A DNA stretch of 64,000 nt from positions 806,001 through 870,000 of the forward strand of contig NZ_JARQZP010000007.1 of NCBI RefSeq assembly GCF_029589055.1, read 5' to 3'. The first letter of the stretch is position 1. The number at the start of each line of letters is the position of its first letter. A program made the position numbers and the translations under genes. Under the pieces are notes generated by a model. The model made no database searches. It was given only the letters and a program-made list of their open reading frames with translations, and had not been told where the DNA came from. Source of the stretch: Vibrio hannami. Lineage in GTDB: Bacteria; Pseudomonadota; Gammaproteobacteria; Enterobacterales; Vibrionaceae. Shown here one piece after another: positions 33,450-42,216 of this stretch.

Positions 33450-35641
33450 TCCCCGGAATGGAGCAGGCGCTCGCGACCTTTGTCAATGAATCAAAAGAAC
33501 TACTCGAAGATATGGAGGACGGTCTTCTTCACATAGAAGAAGTGGGTGATGAGCCTGATATTGAAGCTGTTAACTCCATTTTTAGAGCGATACACACTAT
33601 CAAGGGCAGTGCCGGTATTTTTGGTTTTAATGATGTGGTGCAGCTTACTCACGTTACAGAGACCATTTTAGATCAGGTTCGCAATGGTGACAGCCAATTT
33701 GATAAAACGTTGCTCAGTCTGCTCTTCAGTACACGGGATCTTATCGAAGAGCTCATTGCTTTTGCATCACAGGATGTATTGCCAGAAGAGGAGGTGGTTG
33801 CACGACTCAGTCAGCTTATCGAAAACCTCGACGCTTATTTGCTTACTGAAGCGACTGATGCTCTAGACATAACTCCCTCTCAATCCATTGAAACAAAAAG
33901 TGAGAGCACACCAGAGGTAGGTTCTGCTAGGTTATGGCATATCTCATTTAAGCCTAAAGAAACCGTATTTCAGGATGGATTAGACCCCCTGTCTTTTGTT
34001 CGTTACCTCTCCAATATAGGGAAGATAGAGTATCTGGAGACAAATACTCGTGCTCTTGAACTTCTGGACGAGTTCGATCCTGAGCGTTGCTATCTGGCCT
34101 TTGAGATCTCATTACTCACTTCCCATGGGAAACAGGACATTCTGGACGTCTTTGAGTTCATACAGTCTGAAGCTGATATTAGTATTATCCCTCCTGAAGA
34201 AGCCATCACCGAGTATGTGCAATGTATCAGGTGTTTACCGGATGAAAAACAGAAGCTTGGCGAGATGCTGGTTAAAGTCGGGGCTATAACGTCGTCTGAG
34301 TTAGCTAGGGCATTAGAGTTACAAGATGAAATCAAAGAGAAAAAATCTTTTATACCGCATTTAGGAACGGTGCTGACTGAGCACGGGAATATTTCACCGG
34401 AGGTACTCCAGGCCGCGGTTGAAAAGCAGAGCAGCAAACCATTACCCCGGATTCACCAGAGTAAGACCTTACGCGTTGATGCACAAAAGCTGGATCGCCT
34501 TATCGATCAGGTGGGGGAGATGGTTATCACCGGCGCAAGAACCAATCTACTTGCGCACGAAACGGGTAATGAACAGCTAATTGAAGCGATGGGCTTGTTA
34601 GAGCGTTTGGTTGAAAATATACGAGACAGCTCCCTTAAATTGAGAATGGTTCAGATTGGTGGAACATTCAGCAAATTCAAACGTGTAGTACGCGATATTG
34701 CTGAGGATCTCGGCAAAAAAGTACATTTGGAGATTCGGGGTGAGGACACTGAGCTCGATAAAACCTTTGTGGAGAAAATCAGCGATCCACTCATGCATAT
34801 CGTACGCAACGCCATTGATCATGGTATTGAGATGCCTGATGAAAGGATTGCCAAAGGTAAATCCGAAACCGGTAATGTGTTACTGAACAGTTATCACGAG
34901 TCAGGATCAACAGTGATTGAAATCCGCGATGACGGCAAAGGCATCGATAAGGAAAAAGTACGCGAGAAAGCGATCAGCAAAGGCCTGATTACCGAAACGA
35001 TGCGCTTATCAAAAAGGGAGATCTTTTCTCTGATCTTTGAGCCGGGATTTTCTACTGCAGAATCAGTGACCAATATTTCGGGGCGCGGTGTGGGTATGGA
35101 TGTCGTCCGGCGAAATATCGATGCGCTTCGCGGTACTGTTGAAGTGGACAGCGAGCTCGACAACGGTTCGAAAATCGTGATTCGTTTGCCTCTGACGTTG
35201 TCGATAATTGATGGTTTTATGTTTGAGGTATATGACGCGAATTATGTGATTCCACTGGACATGGTGGTTGAGTGTATGGAGCTGCATGAGTTGGTCGATG
35301 CGGAGCAAATACGAGAAAAGAATTTTCTCAGCCTGAGAGGTGAAGTTCTTCCCTTCATTCGCCTGCGTGCACTGTTCGGTATTCGAGAACAGGCAGACCA
35401 TGAACGAGAGTCATTGGTAATAGTGCAGTTCGGCAGCCTGAGAGCTGGCCTTGTTGTCGACTCACTAAAGGGAGAGTTCCAGACAGTAGTAAAACCTTTA
35501 GGTCGATTGTTCGAAGGCATTAAATGTATTAGTGGAGCAACCATCCTGGGCAGCGGCGATGTCGCTGTGATTCTGGATGTATCGGCACTGATTGAGTCGG
35601 CTATCGTTGGTTATGAAAAGGCTGAAGCTGACAAGCTATAG
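33446..35641 (+). CDS. cheA: chemosensory histidine kinase CheA with MshEN-like repeats
   Basis: This 731-aa kinase has an HPt domain with His50 in IFRAIHTIKGSAG. A middle P2-like region (about 165-260; LWHISFKPKETVFQDG) is followed by two tandem motifs, KLGEMLVKVGAITSSELARA... (270-293) and HLGTVLTEHGNISPEVLQAA... (305-328). Then come dimerisation helices, the ATPase (HIVRNAIDHGIEMPDER; DDGKGID; GRGVGMDVVRRNI) and a CheW-like P5 domain. The tandem motifs match the RLG...L..Q pattern of MshEN domains, which bind cyclic-di-GMP in other proteins. The first Arg is Lys/His here and the spacer is short. It starts by ATGA overlap with the STAS gene. Confidence 0.93.
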   Translation: MIPGMEQALATFVNESKELLEDMEDGLLHIEEVGDEPDIEAVNSIFRAIHTIKGSAGIFGFNDVVQLTHVTETILDQVRNGDSQFDKTLLSLLFSTRDLIEELIAFASQDVLPEEEVVARLSQLIENLDAYLLTEATDALDITPSQSIETKSESTPEVGSARLWHISFKPKETVFQDGLDPLSFVRYLSNIGKIEYLETNTRALELLDEFDPERCYLAFEISLLTSHGKQDILDVFEFIQSEADISIIPPEEAITEYVQCIRCLPDEKQKLGEMLVKVGAITSSELARALELQDEIKEKKSFIPHLGTVLTEHGNISPEVLQAAVEKQSSKPLPRIHQSKTLRVDAQKLDRLIDQVGEMVITGARTNLLAHETGNEQLIEAMGLLERLVENIRDSSLKLRMVQIGGTFSKFKRVVRDIAEDLGKKVHLEIRGEDTELDKTFVEKISDPLMHIVRNAIDHGIEMPDERIAKGKSETGNVLLNSYHESGSTVIEIRDDGKGIDKEKVREKAISKGLITETMRLSKREIFSLIFEPGFSTAESVTNISGRGVGMDVVRRNIDALRGTVEVDSELDNGSKIVIRLPLTLSIIDGFMFEVYDANYVIPLDMVVECMELHELVDAEQIREKNFLSLRGEVLPFIRLRALFGIREQADHERESLVIVQFGSLRAGLVVDSLKGEFQTVVKPLGRLFEGIKCISGATILGSGDVAVILDVSALIESAIVGYEKAEADKL
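34253..34429 (+). repeat. two tandem MshEN-like motifs within cheA
   Basis: Residues 270-293 and 305-328 of CheA align with each other: LG at positions 2-3, hydrophobics at 5-6, G at 10, I-S/T at 12-13, L at 17 and Q at 24. This is the MshEN motif layout with an 11-residue spacer. Whether it binds a nucleotide is unknown. Confidence 0.6.
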
Positions 35642-35650
35642 GGGAGAAGG

Positions 35651-37645
35651 ATGATGCGGAAAAGCTTAACAATCCGGAATAAGATAACCGTTGCGATGTG
35701 TATGATGGCGTTGTTGCTTCTTATGATTGCAATATCTGTGCAGGTCAAAAACGGCAGTATTGAAAAATACGCTGTAGGGGTCGGTGAGCAGGATATACCA
35801 GAGGCGATTTTATCGTTGAGCATGTTAGACGAGCTTGGCGATATGAATTCCAACGTACTGGAATTTATTACTGGTGAATCAGAAGAGAAGGATGACTTCA
35901 GGGCTAACTACACTGAGTTTGTTTCCTTTTTCGAACGACTGAAAAGGCTGGATAGTATTGATCCAGTTGTCATACGACAGATTGAAGACCTTTCTAATCG
36001 ATACTATAACGATTCTCAGAACTTGATTTTCAACACCTTCGATCCGGAACGTGAGCAGTTAGCGGTTGATAAATATAACTACTTGCAAGAGGAGTTCGCG
36101 GTACCTTTAGAGCTGCTTCTAGACACACTAAAAGAAGAGGAGGTAGCGGATGCGGGGACGAGTGGAGACTTTAACGAGGTGGTTAATGATGACTTGCCTG
36201 GTGTTCGATATTACCTTGAATTGATTGATGAAGAAGGCGATATGATGGCATCGCTCAACGCGTATATGCGAGGTGAGTTGGGAGCTGTCAATGCTTTTGA
36301 AAAAGATGCGCGAGTTTTTGCTGGCTTCCTGGTCGATATTAAGGCGATCGAACGTAAACCGATAGAGATTAAAAATCTGAGTGAAGTCGAGCGCATGTAC
36401 ATGGAGCTCTATAACGGCGGCAAAGAGATTTTTGATATATACAACCCAAGAGACAAAATTAATGCTGCGATAGAAATTGATCGACTAGAGCATGACGCAT
36501 TTAAAAAGTTAGAAGAAATTCTGGACAAGATAAGTGCTGATGCCATCACTCAGGGTAGAGAGTCTTTAAATACACTGGTGAATGAAGCGAGTGATAGTAT
36601 CTCCTTAGTATGGGGAATGTTGGTCGTCGCTATTATTCTAGCTTTTGCGATTGCACTCTTCCTGATTAAAGGGATCGTATTGCCCATCAATGCGCTTGCT
36701 GATGCAGCAGAAGATTTACGCTCCGGTGAAGGCGATTTGACCCGTCGAATTCCTGATTTTGGCAATGATGAAATAGGAGAGACGGCACAGAGCTTCAATG
36801 GATTCATTGAGCGCCTGCAAAACATCTTGCTTGATATTCAAGAGTCGGTTGAATCCATCGCACACAGTACCAACGAGGTGAGTGTCACCTCCCGCATGCT
36901 CAGCTCCACGTCAAATCAGTTAGCGGCGAGTGTCGAAGAAACCAGCGCATCATTGGATCAGATGAGTTCATCTATCTCTATGAACACTGAAAACTCTAAG
37001 ATGACCAACGATATTGCTACTCAGTCCAGTGTCGAAGCAAACGACGGTGGTAAAGCGGTAAAAGATACGGTGGCTGCTATGTCCGCCATCGCAGAGAAAA
37101 TAGGCATCATCGAAGATATTGCCTACAAGACCAACTTGTTAGCGTTGAATGCGGCGATTGAAGCCGCCAGAGCCGGCGAGCATGGCAAGGGCTTTGCTGT
37201 TGTAGCAGATGAGGTACGGAAGCTTGCTGAACGCAGTCAGTTTGCTGCACAGGAGATAAGTAGCCTTGCCGATAGCAGTGTCCGAATTGCTCAGCATGCG
37301 GGTGATATGCTGGATCGTATGGTGCCAAACATAGGCAAAACGGCTGATTTAGTACAGGAAATCACCGCAGCATCGACAGAGCAGAGTACCAGCGTCGCAG
37401 AAATTAATCGTACGGTAAGCCAATTGGATGAAATCGCTCAACAAAATGCGTCAGCATCGGAAGAGCTGGCGTCTACAGCCAAAATGGTTCAGGACCAGAC
37501 AACAGAGATTCGCAATACAGTGGGTTACTTCAAGCTGACGAGTGAAGAGAGAGGCTTTAATCTCAGGCATCATTATATAAAGGGCGAAAGTAAATCAGGG
37601 GGCATGGCGACAGCAGAAGATGGGTACGTGCCGTTTGACCAGTAA
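35651..37645 (+). CDS. methyl-accepting chemotaxis protein with duplicated sensor
   Basis: This 664-aa receptor has TM1 at about 11-31, a periplasmic all-helical domain (32-317) made of two copies of one unit (48-160 and 181-293), TM2 at about 318-340, a HAMP domain (341-395) and a signalling coiled coil. The tip reads IEDIAYKTNLLALNAAIEAARAGEHGKGFAVVADEVRKLAERS, a 36H-type hairpin sequence to my eye. There is no C-terminal NWETF-like pentapeptide. It starts after GGAGAAGG; either of two adjacent ATGs could be used. It is the only receptor in the operon and so probably the cognate sensor. Confidence 0.92.
   Translation: MMRKSLTIRNKITVAMCMMALLLLMIAISVQVKNGSIEKYAVGVGEQDIPEAILSLSMLDELGDMNSNVLEFITGESEEKDDFRANYTEFVSFFERLKRLDSIDPVVIRQIEDLSNRYYNDSQNLIFNTFDPEREQLAVDKYNYLQEEFAVPLELLLDTLKEEEVADAGTSGDFNEVVNDDLPGVRYYLELIDEEGDMMASLNAYMRGELGAVNAFEKDARVFAGFLVDIKAIERKPIEIKNLSEVERMYMELYNGGKEIFDIYNPRDKINAAIEIDRLEHDAFKKLEEILDKISADAITQGRESLNTLVNEASDSISLVWGMLVVAIILAFAIALFLIKGIVLPINALADAAEDLRSGEGDLTRRIPDFGNDEIGETAQSFNGFIERLQNILLDIQESVESIAHSTNEVSVTSRMLSSTSNQLAASVEETSASLDQMSSSISMNTENSKMTNDIATQSSVEANDGGKAVKDTVAAMSAIAEKIGIIEDIAYKTNLLALNAAIEAARAGEHGKGFAVVADEVRKLAERSQFAAQEISSLADSSVRIAQHAGDMLDRMVPNIGKTADLVQEITAASTEQSTSVAEINRTVSQLDEIAQQNASASEELASTAKMVQDQTTEIRNTVGYFKLTSEERGFNLRHHYIKGESKSGGMATAEDGYVPFDQ
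35792..36529 (+). repeat. internal duplication in MCP sensor domain
   Basis: Unit 1 (residues 48-160) and unit 2 (181-293) share DxP, DExGDM, GE, IF-x-x-(F/Y)-(D/N)P and a final L-L-D at a constant offset of 133-134 residues. The repeat is visible at protein level; DNA similarity is low, so the duplication is old. Confidence 0.75.
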
Positions 37646-37660
37646 TTGCAGGAGATAGAG

Positions 37661-38170
37661 ATGTCGATAAATCTGCCGACTGGAATTGAAGAGTCTTTCA
37701 AAGAAAAGTATCTGGTTTTTGAAATCAACCAGCGGAACTACTCTCTGCCGATCTCTATAGTGAGGGAGATTATGGAGTATGTAGAGGTTGATAGCATACC
37801 AATGGCTCCAGCATTCATAGTGGGAGCGATAAACCTTCGGGGAGAAGTAATACCAGTTATTTCCCTGGCAATCCGATTTGGGATGGAACAGCAGGCGGTT
37901 AATAGCAGAACCTGTATTGTCATCGTAGAAGTGCAGAGAGACCAGCAGATTCTGGTTATTGGTTTGATGGTAGATATGGTGACTCGTGTCCTGGATTTGG
38001 ATGTACAAAATATTGATGAGGTGCCCTCGTTAGGTGGTCAGCTGGAGAATAGGTTTGTTAAAGGGCTCGCTAAATCGGATGAGAGATTGTTGGCAATCGT
38101 AGAAGTAGACGAGCTGCTAACGGTTAGGGATATGGATTTGCTGGGGGAAGTGATGAATGACGCATACTAA
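37661..38170 (+). CDS. cheW: CheW coupling protein, first copy
   Basis: This 169-aa CheW-like protein has the SH3-like fold seen as YLVFEINQRNYSLPISIVREIMEYVEVDSIPMAPAFIVGAINLRGEVIPVISLAIRFG. The ATG at 37661 follows GGAGATAG; a TTG at 37646 abuts the MCP stop and is less likely. It lacks a receiver domain. It couples the receptor to CheA. Its last 14 bp overlap the next cheW. Confidence 0.92.
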   Translation: MSINLPTGIEESFKEKYLVFEINQRNYSLPISIVREIMEYVEVDSIPMAPAFIVGAINLRGEVIPVISLAIRFGMEQQAVNSRTCIVIVEVQRDQQILVIGLMVDMVTRVLDLDVQNIDEVPSLGGQLENRFVKGLAKSDERLLAIVEVDELLTVRDMDLLGEVMNDAY

Positions 38171-38705
38171 GTCTGAGACAGAGCCAGATACGTTGATTGA
38201 TTTTGAGCAGAGACGTTTTTTGTTAGTGCAAATTTGTGACGAAACTTATGGCATACCCATTAAGTCGGTCCGGGAGGTGATTGAGTATGCCCGTATCACC
38301 ACTGTTCCTATGTGCACAGACTACATTCAAGGGGTAATTAATGTTCGGGGTAGTGTTGTTCCGGTGATCAATGCTGCTAAACGTCTGAGGCTGGAGAAGG
38401 ACTCAGAATATGACAGATATAGCTGTGTCGTCATCTATGAAATGCAACCAGAGAATAGCGATGAGGTAATGACCCTTGGCATTTTAGTTAGCCGGGTATC
38501 ATCTATTGAGTCGGTTGAATTGTCCCAGATTTCAAATCCCCCTTCGTTTGGTTCCAATATTCCTCGAAAATTTATTTGGCATATGGTGCGGGTCAAAAAT
38601 CGGCTTTGTGCTTTACTGGATATGGAGGCATTTTTGAACGTGAAAGAGATAAATCAGGCAATAAAATCCAGTCAGGACCATTTTTTCTACAATTATAGTC
38701 GGTGA
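38157..38705 (+). CDS. cheW: CheW coupling protein, second copy
   Basis: This is a second, diverged CheW of 182 aa (FLLVQICDETYGIPIKSVREVIEYARITTVPMCTDYIQGVINVRGSVVPVINAAKRL). Two CheW proteins in one operon are also found in V. cholerae chemosensory cluster III. A short acidic N-terminal extension and a Gln/Ser-rich tail differ from copy one. It overlaps copy one by 14 bp and precedes cheR closely. Confidence 0.9.
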   Translation: MTHTKSETEPDTLIDFEQRRFLLVQICDETYGIPIKSVREVIEYARITTVPMCTDYIQGVINVRGSVVPVINAAKRLRLEKDSEYDRYSCVVIYEMQPENSDEVMTLGILVSRVSSIESVELSQISNPPSFGSNIPRKFIWHMVRVKNRLCALLDMEAFLNVKEINQAIKSSQDHFFYNYSR

Positions 38706-38710
38706 ACCTT

Positions 38711-39514
38711 ATGAGGCTCTCCGAACATGATTTCAAACAGATAAACAAGATTTTAGAGCTTAATACAGGAATTGTACTGAGTAGCCAGAAAAAGGATCTG
38801 GCTCTTAATCGATTGATTTCAAGAGTTAAAGCTCTTGGCTGTCAATCTTTCCATGAGTATCTGGTAAAGGTTGGCTCCGTTGAGGGAGGGGCTGAATTAT
38901 CAGTGTTTATCGATAGGTTGACCACTCATGAAACCTATTTCTTCCGTGAATCAGAACAGTTTGAGTTTTTAAAAGAGTATTTTCTGAAGTCTAAGAATCG
39001 CCATTATCCGATAAAGGCGTGGTGCGCTGCCTGTTCTACAGGAGAGGAGGTGTATAGCCTCGGAATGGTATTGGACGATCTGTTTCAACCTGGGAACTGG
39101 GGAGTAACCGGTACGGATGTGTCTGAGACCGCGGTAACTCTAGCGAAACAAGGTCACTACGCGATATCAACGGCCAGTAAGATCCCAAAACCGTATCGGA
39201 TGAGCTACTGCTTAAAAGGGGTTGGTGAGCGTCACGGCAGTTTCATTATATGTAAATCAATTCGTCGATTTTGCCAGTTTTATGCCGATAACCTGCTAGA
39301 TTTAAATGTAATAGTGACAAACTTTGACATCATTTTTCTCAGGAACGTGCTTATCTATTTCAGCGAAACTAAACAACAACAGATACTGGATAACGTAATA
39401 TCTCGCCTTAATAAAGGGGGATTGCTGTTTGTTGGTCATTCTGAAGGGTTGCGTAAAAAAAGGATAGATATTGAGGCAGTGGCACCTTGTGTATACAGGA
39501 AGGTGACTAAATGA
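38711..39514 (+). CDS. cheR: chemoreceptor glutamate methyltransferase
   Basis: This 267-aa SAM-dependent enzyme methylates receptor glutamates. It has an all-helical N-terminal domain, the ETYFFRE motif near residue 77, the SAM loop WCAACSTGEEVYSLGMVL and a late FLRNVLIYF near residue 218. It is typical in size. The ATG at 38711 follows GGTGA; a GTG at 38702 is also in frame. It overlaps cheB by 4 bp. Confidence 0.92.
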   Translation: MRLSEHDFKQINKILELNTGIVLSSQKKDLALNRLISRVKALGCQSFHEYLVKVGSVEGGAELSVFIDRLTTHETYFFRESEQFEFLKEYFLKSKNRHYPIKAWCAACSTGEEVYSLGMVLDDLFQPGNWGVTGTDVSETAVTLAKQGHYAISTASKIPKPYRMSYCLKGVGERHGSFIICKSIRRFCQFYADNLLDLNVIVTNFDIIFLRNVLIYFSETKQQQILDNVISRLNKGGLLFVGHSEGLRKKRIDIEAVAPCVYRKVTK

Positions 39515-40578
39515 GAATAAATGTCTTCGTAATCGATGACTCGGCCGTGATGCGGCAATTAATGTCCGAGGCCATTAGCAAAGACGGCGAAGTTTGTCTT
39601 TCCGGCTCAGCCCCGGATCCTCTGATTGCCAGACGAAAAATGGAAAAAAACTGGCCAGACGTCATTTTACTCGATATCGAGATGCCAAAAATGGATGGCA
39701 TCACCTTTCTTAAGCAAATCATGAGCGAACGACCTACGCCCGTCGTTATCTGTTCTACACTAACTGAAAAGGGAGCCGCCAGAAGCCTTGAAGCTCTGTC
39801 TTCAGGGGCTGTTGAAGTGGTGAATAAGCCGAACACAAATTTGTCAGGTTTTTTGAATAGCACTGGGACCAGAGAGATACTCGATGCAATTAAAGCTGCT
39901 GGCAGGGCAAAGGTTAAGAAACTCAAGTTTCTGGCAGAAAACTCGTATCGGGAAAAGATTGCTCCTGATTCCGTTATCGAGCCGGCGGAGAGCAAAGTCA
40001 AAGTAGTGACGGAGCAGATCATTGTTATTGGTGCTTCCACGGGGGGAACCGAGGCCATATTGAGTTTTCTTAAAAACATGCCAGTAAAGAGCCCGCCAAT
40101 AGCAATAGTTCAACACATGCCAGAAGCCTTCACTAGCGCCTTTGCACAAAGGCTTGCTATCAGTACACCACACTCGGTTATGGAGGCCAAAAATGGCGCT
40201 AAGATGGGGCAAGGTTGCGTTTATATTGCTCCGGGAGGTAAACACCTTCTGATTCGAAGGCAGGGTAATGGCTATTTTCTCGAGATAAAAGACGGGCCTC
40301 TTGTCAGTCGGCACAAACCTTCGGTTGATGTTCTGTTCAGAAGTGCAGCACAGAGTGCGGGTGCAAATGCAATAGGCATTATCCTAACCGGCATGGGTGA
40401 TGATGGTGCGATAGGCATGCTGGAAATGAAGCGAGCGGGCTCCATGACGTTTGCTGAATGTGAAAGTAGTTGTGTGGTTTTTGGTATGCCGAAAGAGGCG
40501 ATTGCCAAGGGCGGAGTTCAAAAGGTCTACTCACTTGGGAGTTTACCTTATCAAGTTCAGAAGTACCTGGAGTTTTAA
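39511..40578 (+). CDS. cheB: chemoreceptor methylesterase
   Basis: This 355-aa protein has an N-terminal receiver (DD 9-10, phospho-Asp55 in LLDIEMPKMDG) and a C-terminal methylesterase/deamidase with catalytic Ser in IGASTGGTEAI, His in VQHMPEAFTSAFAQRL and Asp in TGMGDDGAIGM. It removes methyl groups from the receptor when phosphorylated by CheA. ATGA overlap with cheR and TAATG overlap with the EAL gene show tight coupling. Confidence 0.93.
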   Translation: MRINVFVIDDSAVMRQLMSEAISKDGEVCLSGSAPDPLIARRKMEKNWPDVILLDIEMPKMDGITFLKQIMSERPTPVVICSTLTEKGAARSLEALSSGAVEVVNKPNTNLSGFLNSTGTREILDAIKAAGRAKVKKLKFLAENSYREKIAPDSVIEPAESKVKVVTEQIIVIGASTGGTEAILSFLKNMPVKSPPIAIVQHMPEAFTSAFAQRLAISTPHSVMEAKNGAKMGQGCVYIAPGGKHLLIRRQGNGYFLEIKDGPLVSRHKPSVDVLFRSAAQSAGANAIGIILTGMGDDGAIGMLEMKRAGSMTFAECESSCVVFGMPKEAIAKGGVQKVYSLGSLPYQVQKYLEF

Positions 40579-42206
40579 TGGAAAACATAAGTGCACAGAT
40601 TACAGCGATGAAAGTGGCTTTTGTCCTGATTGATAATCAAAGTGAGATATTGGGAATTTCAGAGGAAGCTAGATCTATTTTTGGTTGTGGAGTCGGTGAC
40701 TCATTATTTGATTCATCCGACCTGGAGTTTGTTAATGAGTCTTTTGAGATGGTTGCATTCAAAAAGCAACTGGAACAGGCGATTGTCGAATCAGGCCATG
40801 GTCAATTTGAACTCGGGATAACCTCCGTAAGCCGAACAATAAGCTGGTACCGGGTCGAGCTGATCCCATACTCAGACAATTACATCCTGTATCTGGAAGA
40901 TATCAATGAATTAGTTGGTGCAAGACGCCTTAATCAACAGCTATCGCAAAAAGATCCACATACAGGGCTTCTTTATCGCGAGGCTTTTCTAAAAGAGATA
41001 AAAGATCTGAACCTAAGTGGTATTGTTTGCTGTGTACGGATATGCAATTACCAAAGAATCAATGAAATATGGGGTACAGCGGTTGCCAATATTGTCTATA
41101 TGGAAATGTTGGCGAGGGTACAGCTAGAGTGGGATTATGCAATATGCGCTAAGCACTCGATTGATAGCTTTTATGTTTTTGTTGATTACAGCCGCGATCT
41201 TGATCTCGAGCTGCTCTATTCAAAGCTGAACGAACCGTTTCAGTTTAATGGTAACCATTTTTATAGCAACGTTGCCCTTGGTTACTATTGCGAAAGAGAT
41301 GACGATGACCTTGAGAAAAGCATGAACAAGGCCGAAATAGCTATCTTTGATGTACTGGATAATCGAAACCGTTTAGTCGAATTCCAGGAAGAGTTTGCGG
41401 TTCATGTTGAGCATCAGAACAAGCTGGAAAATGCATTTCGCCATGCAGTAGCCGCCGATCTTCTTGGCAGAGACTTCTATACGTGCATTCAACCCGTTCA
41501 TGATGAAATAACAGGTAAAGTTGCAGGTGGTGAGTGTCTTATGCGTTGGGAGCTAGAGGGTACACCAGTATCTCCCGTCGAGTTTATTCCTATTGCAGAA
41601 CGGTTGGGAGAAATTGCAGAGCTCACTAAACTGAGTATAAAAACCATAGGAACAGTATTGAACCGCCTTAAAGAACAAGACGTTGACGTCAACAATTATA
41701 CCTTTGCCATTAATATCAGTGTGGTAGAGATACTTGACGTCGATTTTATCGATAAATTAACTCAGTACCTTGATGAGAGTGAGATCAACCCAGAACAGAT
41801 CAAGGTTGAACTTACGGAAACGGCGTTTGTAGAAAATTTCACCTATGTAAATATGGTGCTGTCTCAGCTTCAGTTGCGAGGGTTTAAGGTTTCTATTGAT
41901 GACTTCGGGACGGGGTTCTCAAGCATGAGCTATCTCTGTCGGCTTAGTTTTGACGAGATAAAAATTGATCGTTCTTTTGTTTCAGGTGTTATTACTAACC
42001 AAAGAAAACAGATGGTGTTTAACGCTCTTGCATCTCTATCTCAGAACCTTGGTAAAGCGATAGTCGCTGAAGGAGTTGAAGAGCACAGCCAGCTTGTTTA
42101 TGCAAAAGCGAAAGGTGTCCAGTTTATTCAGGGCTACTATTACAGTAAGCCCCTTTTACCGGACGAGTTTGTCAATTATCTGCTAAGTCATCAGGAATCA
42201 ACCTGA
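40578..42206 (+). CDS. PAS-like / degenerate GGDEF / EAL phosphodiesterase
   Basis: This 542-aa soluble protein has an N-terminal PAS-like region (1-115), a degenerate GGDEF domain (about 120-285; no GGDEF motif, AKHSIDSFYVFV in its place) and a C-terminal EAL domain (300-540). The EAL part keeps the catalytic set: Glu in GGECLMRW, Asn in INISVVE, ELTETAF, DDFGTGFSSMSYL, IKIDRSF and AEGVEEH. It should therefore degrade cyclic-di-GMP. It overlaps cheB, so it belongs to the chemosensory operon and may be its output or feedback enzyme. It has no receiver domain, so any control by CheA would be indirect. Confidence 0.88.
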   Translation: MENISAQITAMKVAFVLIDNQSEILGISEEARSIFGCGVGDSLFDSSDLEFVNESFEMVAFKKQLEQAIVESGHGQFELGITSVSRTISWYRVELIPYSDNYILYLEDINELVGARRLNQQLSQKDPHTGLLYREAFLKEIKDLNLSGIVCCVRICNYQRINEIWGTAVANIVYMEMLARVQLEWDYAICAKHSIDSFYVFVDYSRDLDLELLYSKLNEPFQFNGNHFYSNVALGYYCERDDDDLEKSMNKAEIAIFDVLDNRNRLVEFQEEFAVHVEHQNKLENAFRHAVAADLLGRDFYTCIQPVHDEITGKVAGGECLMRWELEGTPVSPVEFIPIAERLGEIAELTKLSIKTIGTVLNRLKEQDVDVNNYTFAINISVVEILDVDFIDKLTQYLDESEINPEQIKVELTETAFVENFTYVNMVLSQLQLRGFKVSIDDFGTGFSSMSYLCRLSFDEIKIDRSFVSGVITNQRKQMVFNALASLSQNLGKAIVAEGVEEHSQLVYAKAKGVQFIQGYYYSKPLLPDEFVNYLLSHQEST

Positions 42207-42216
42207 TTGCTATTAG

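Noticed and set aside
34090..34437. Reverse-strand ORFs inside cheA and other long genes
   Set aside because: They lie antisense to conserved coding regions, lack ribosome-binding sites and show no family motif.
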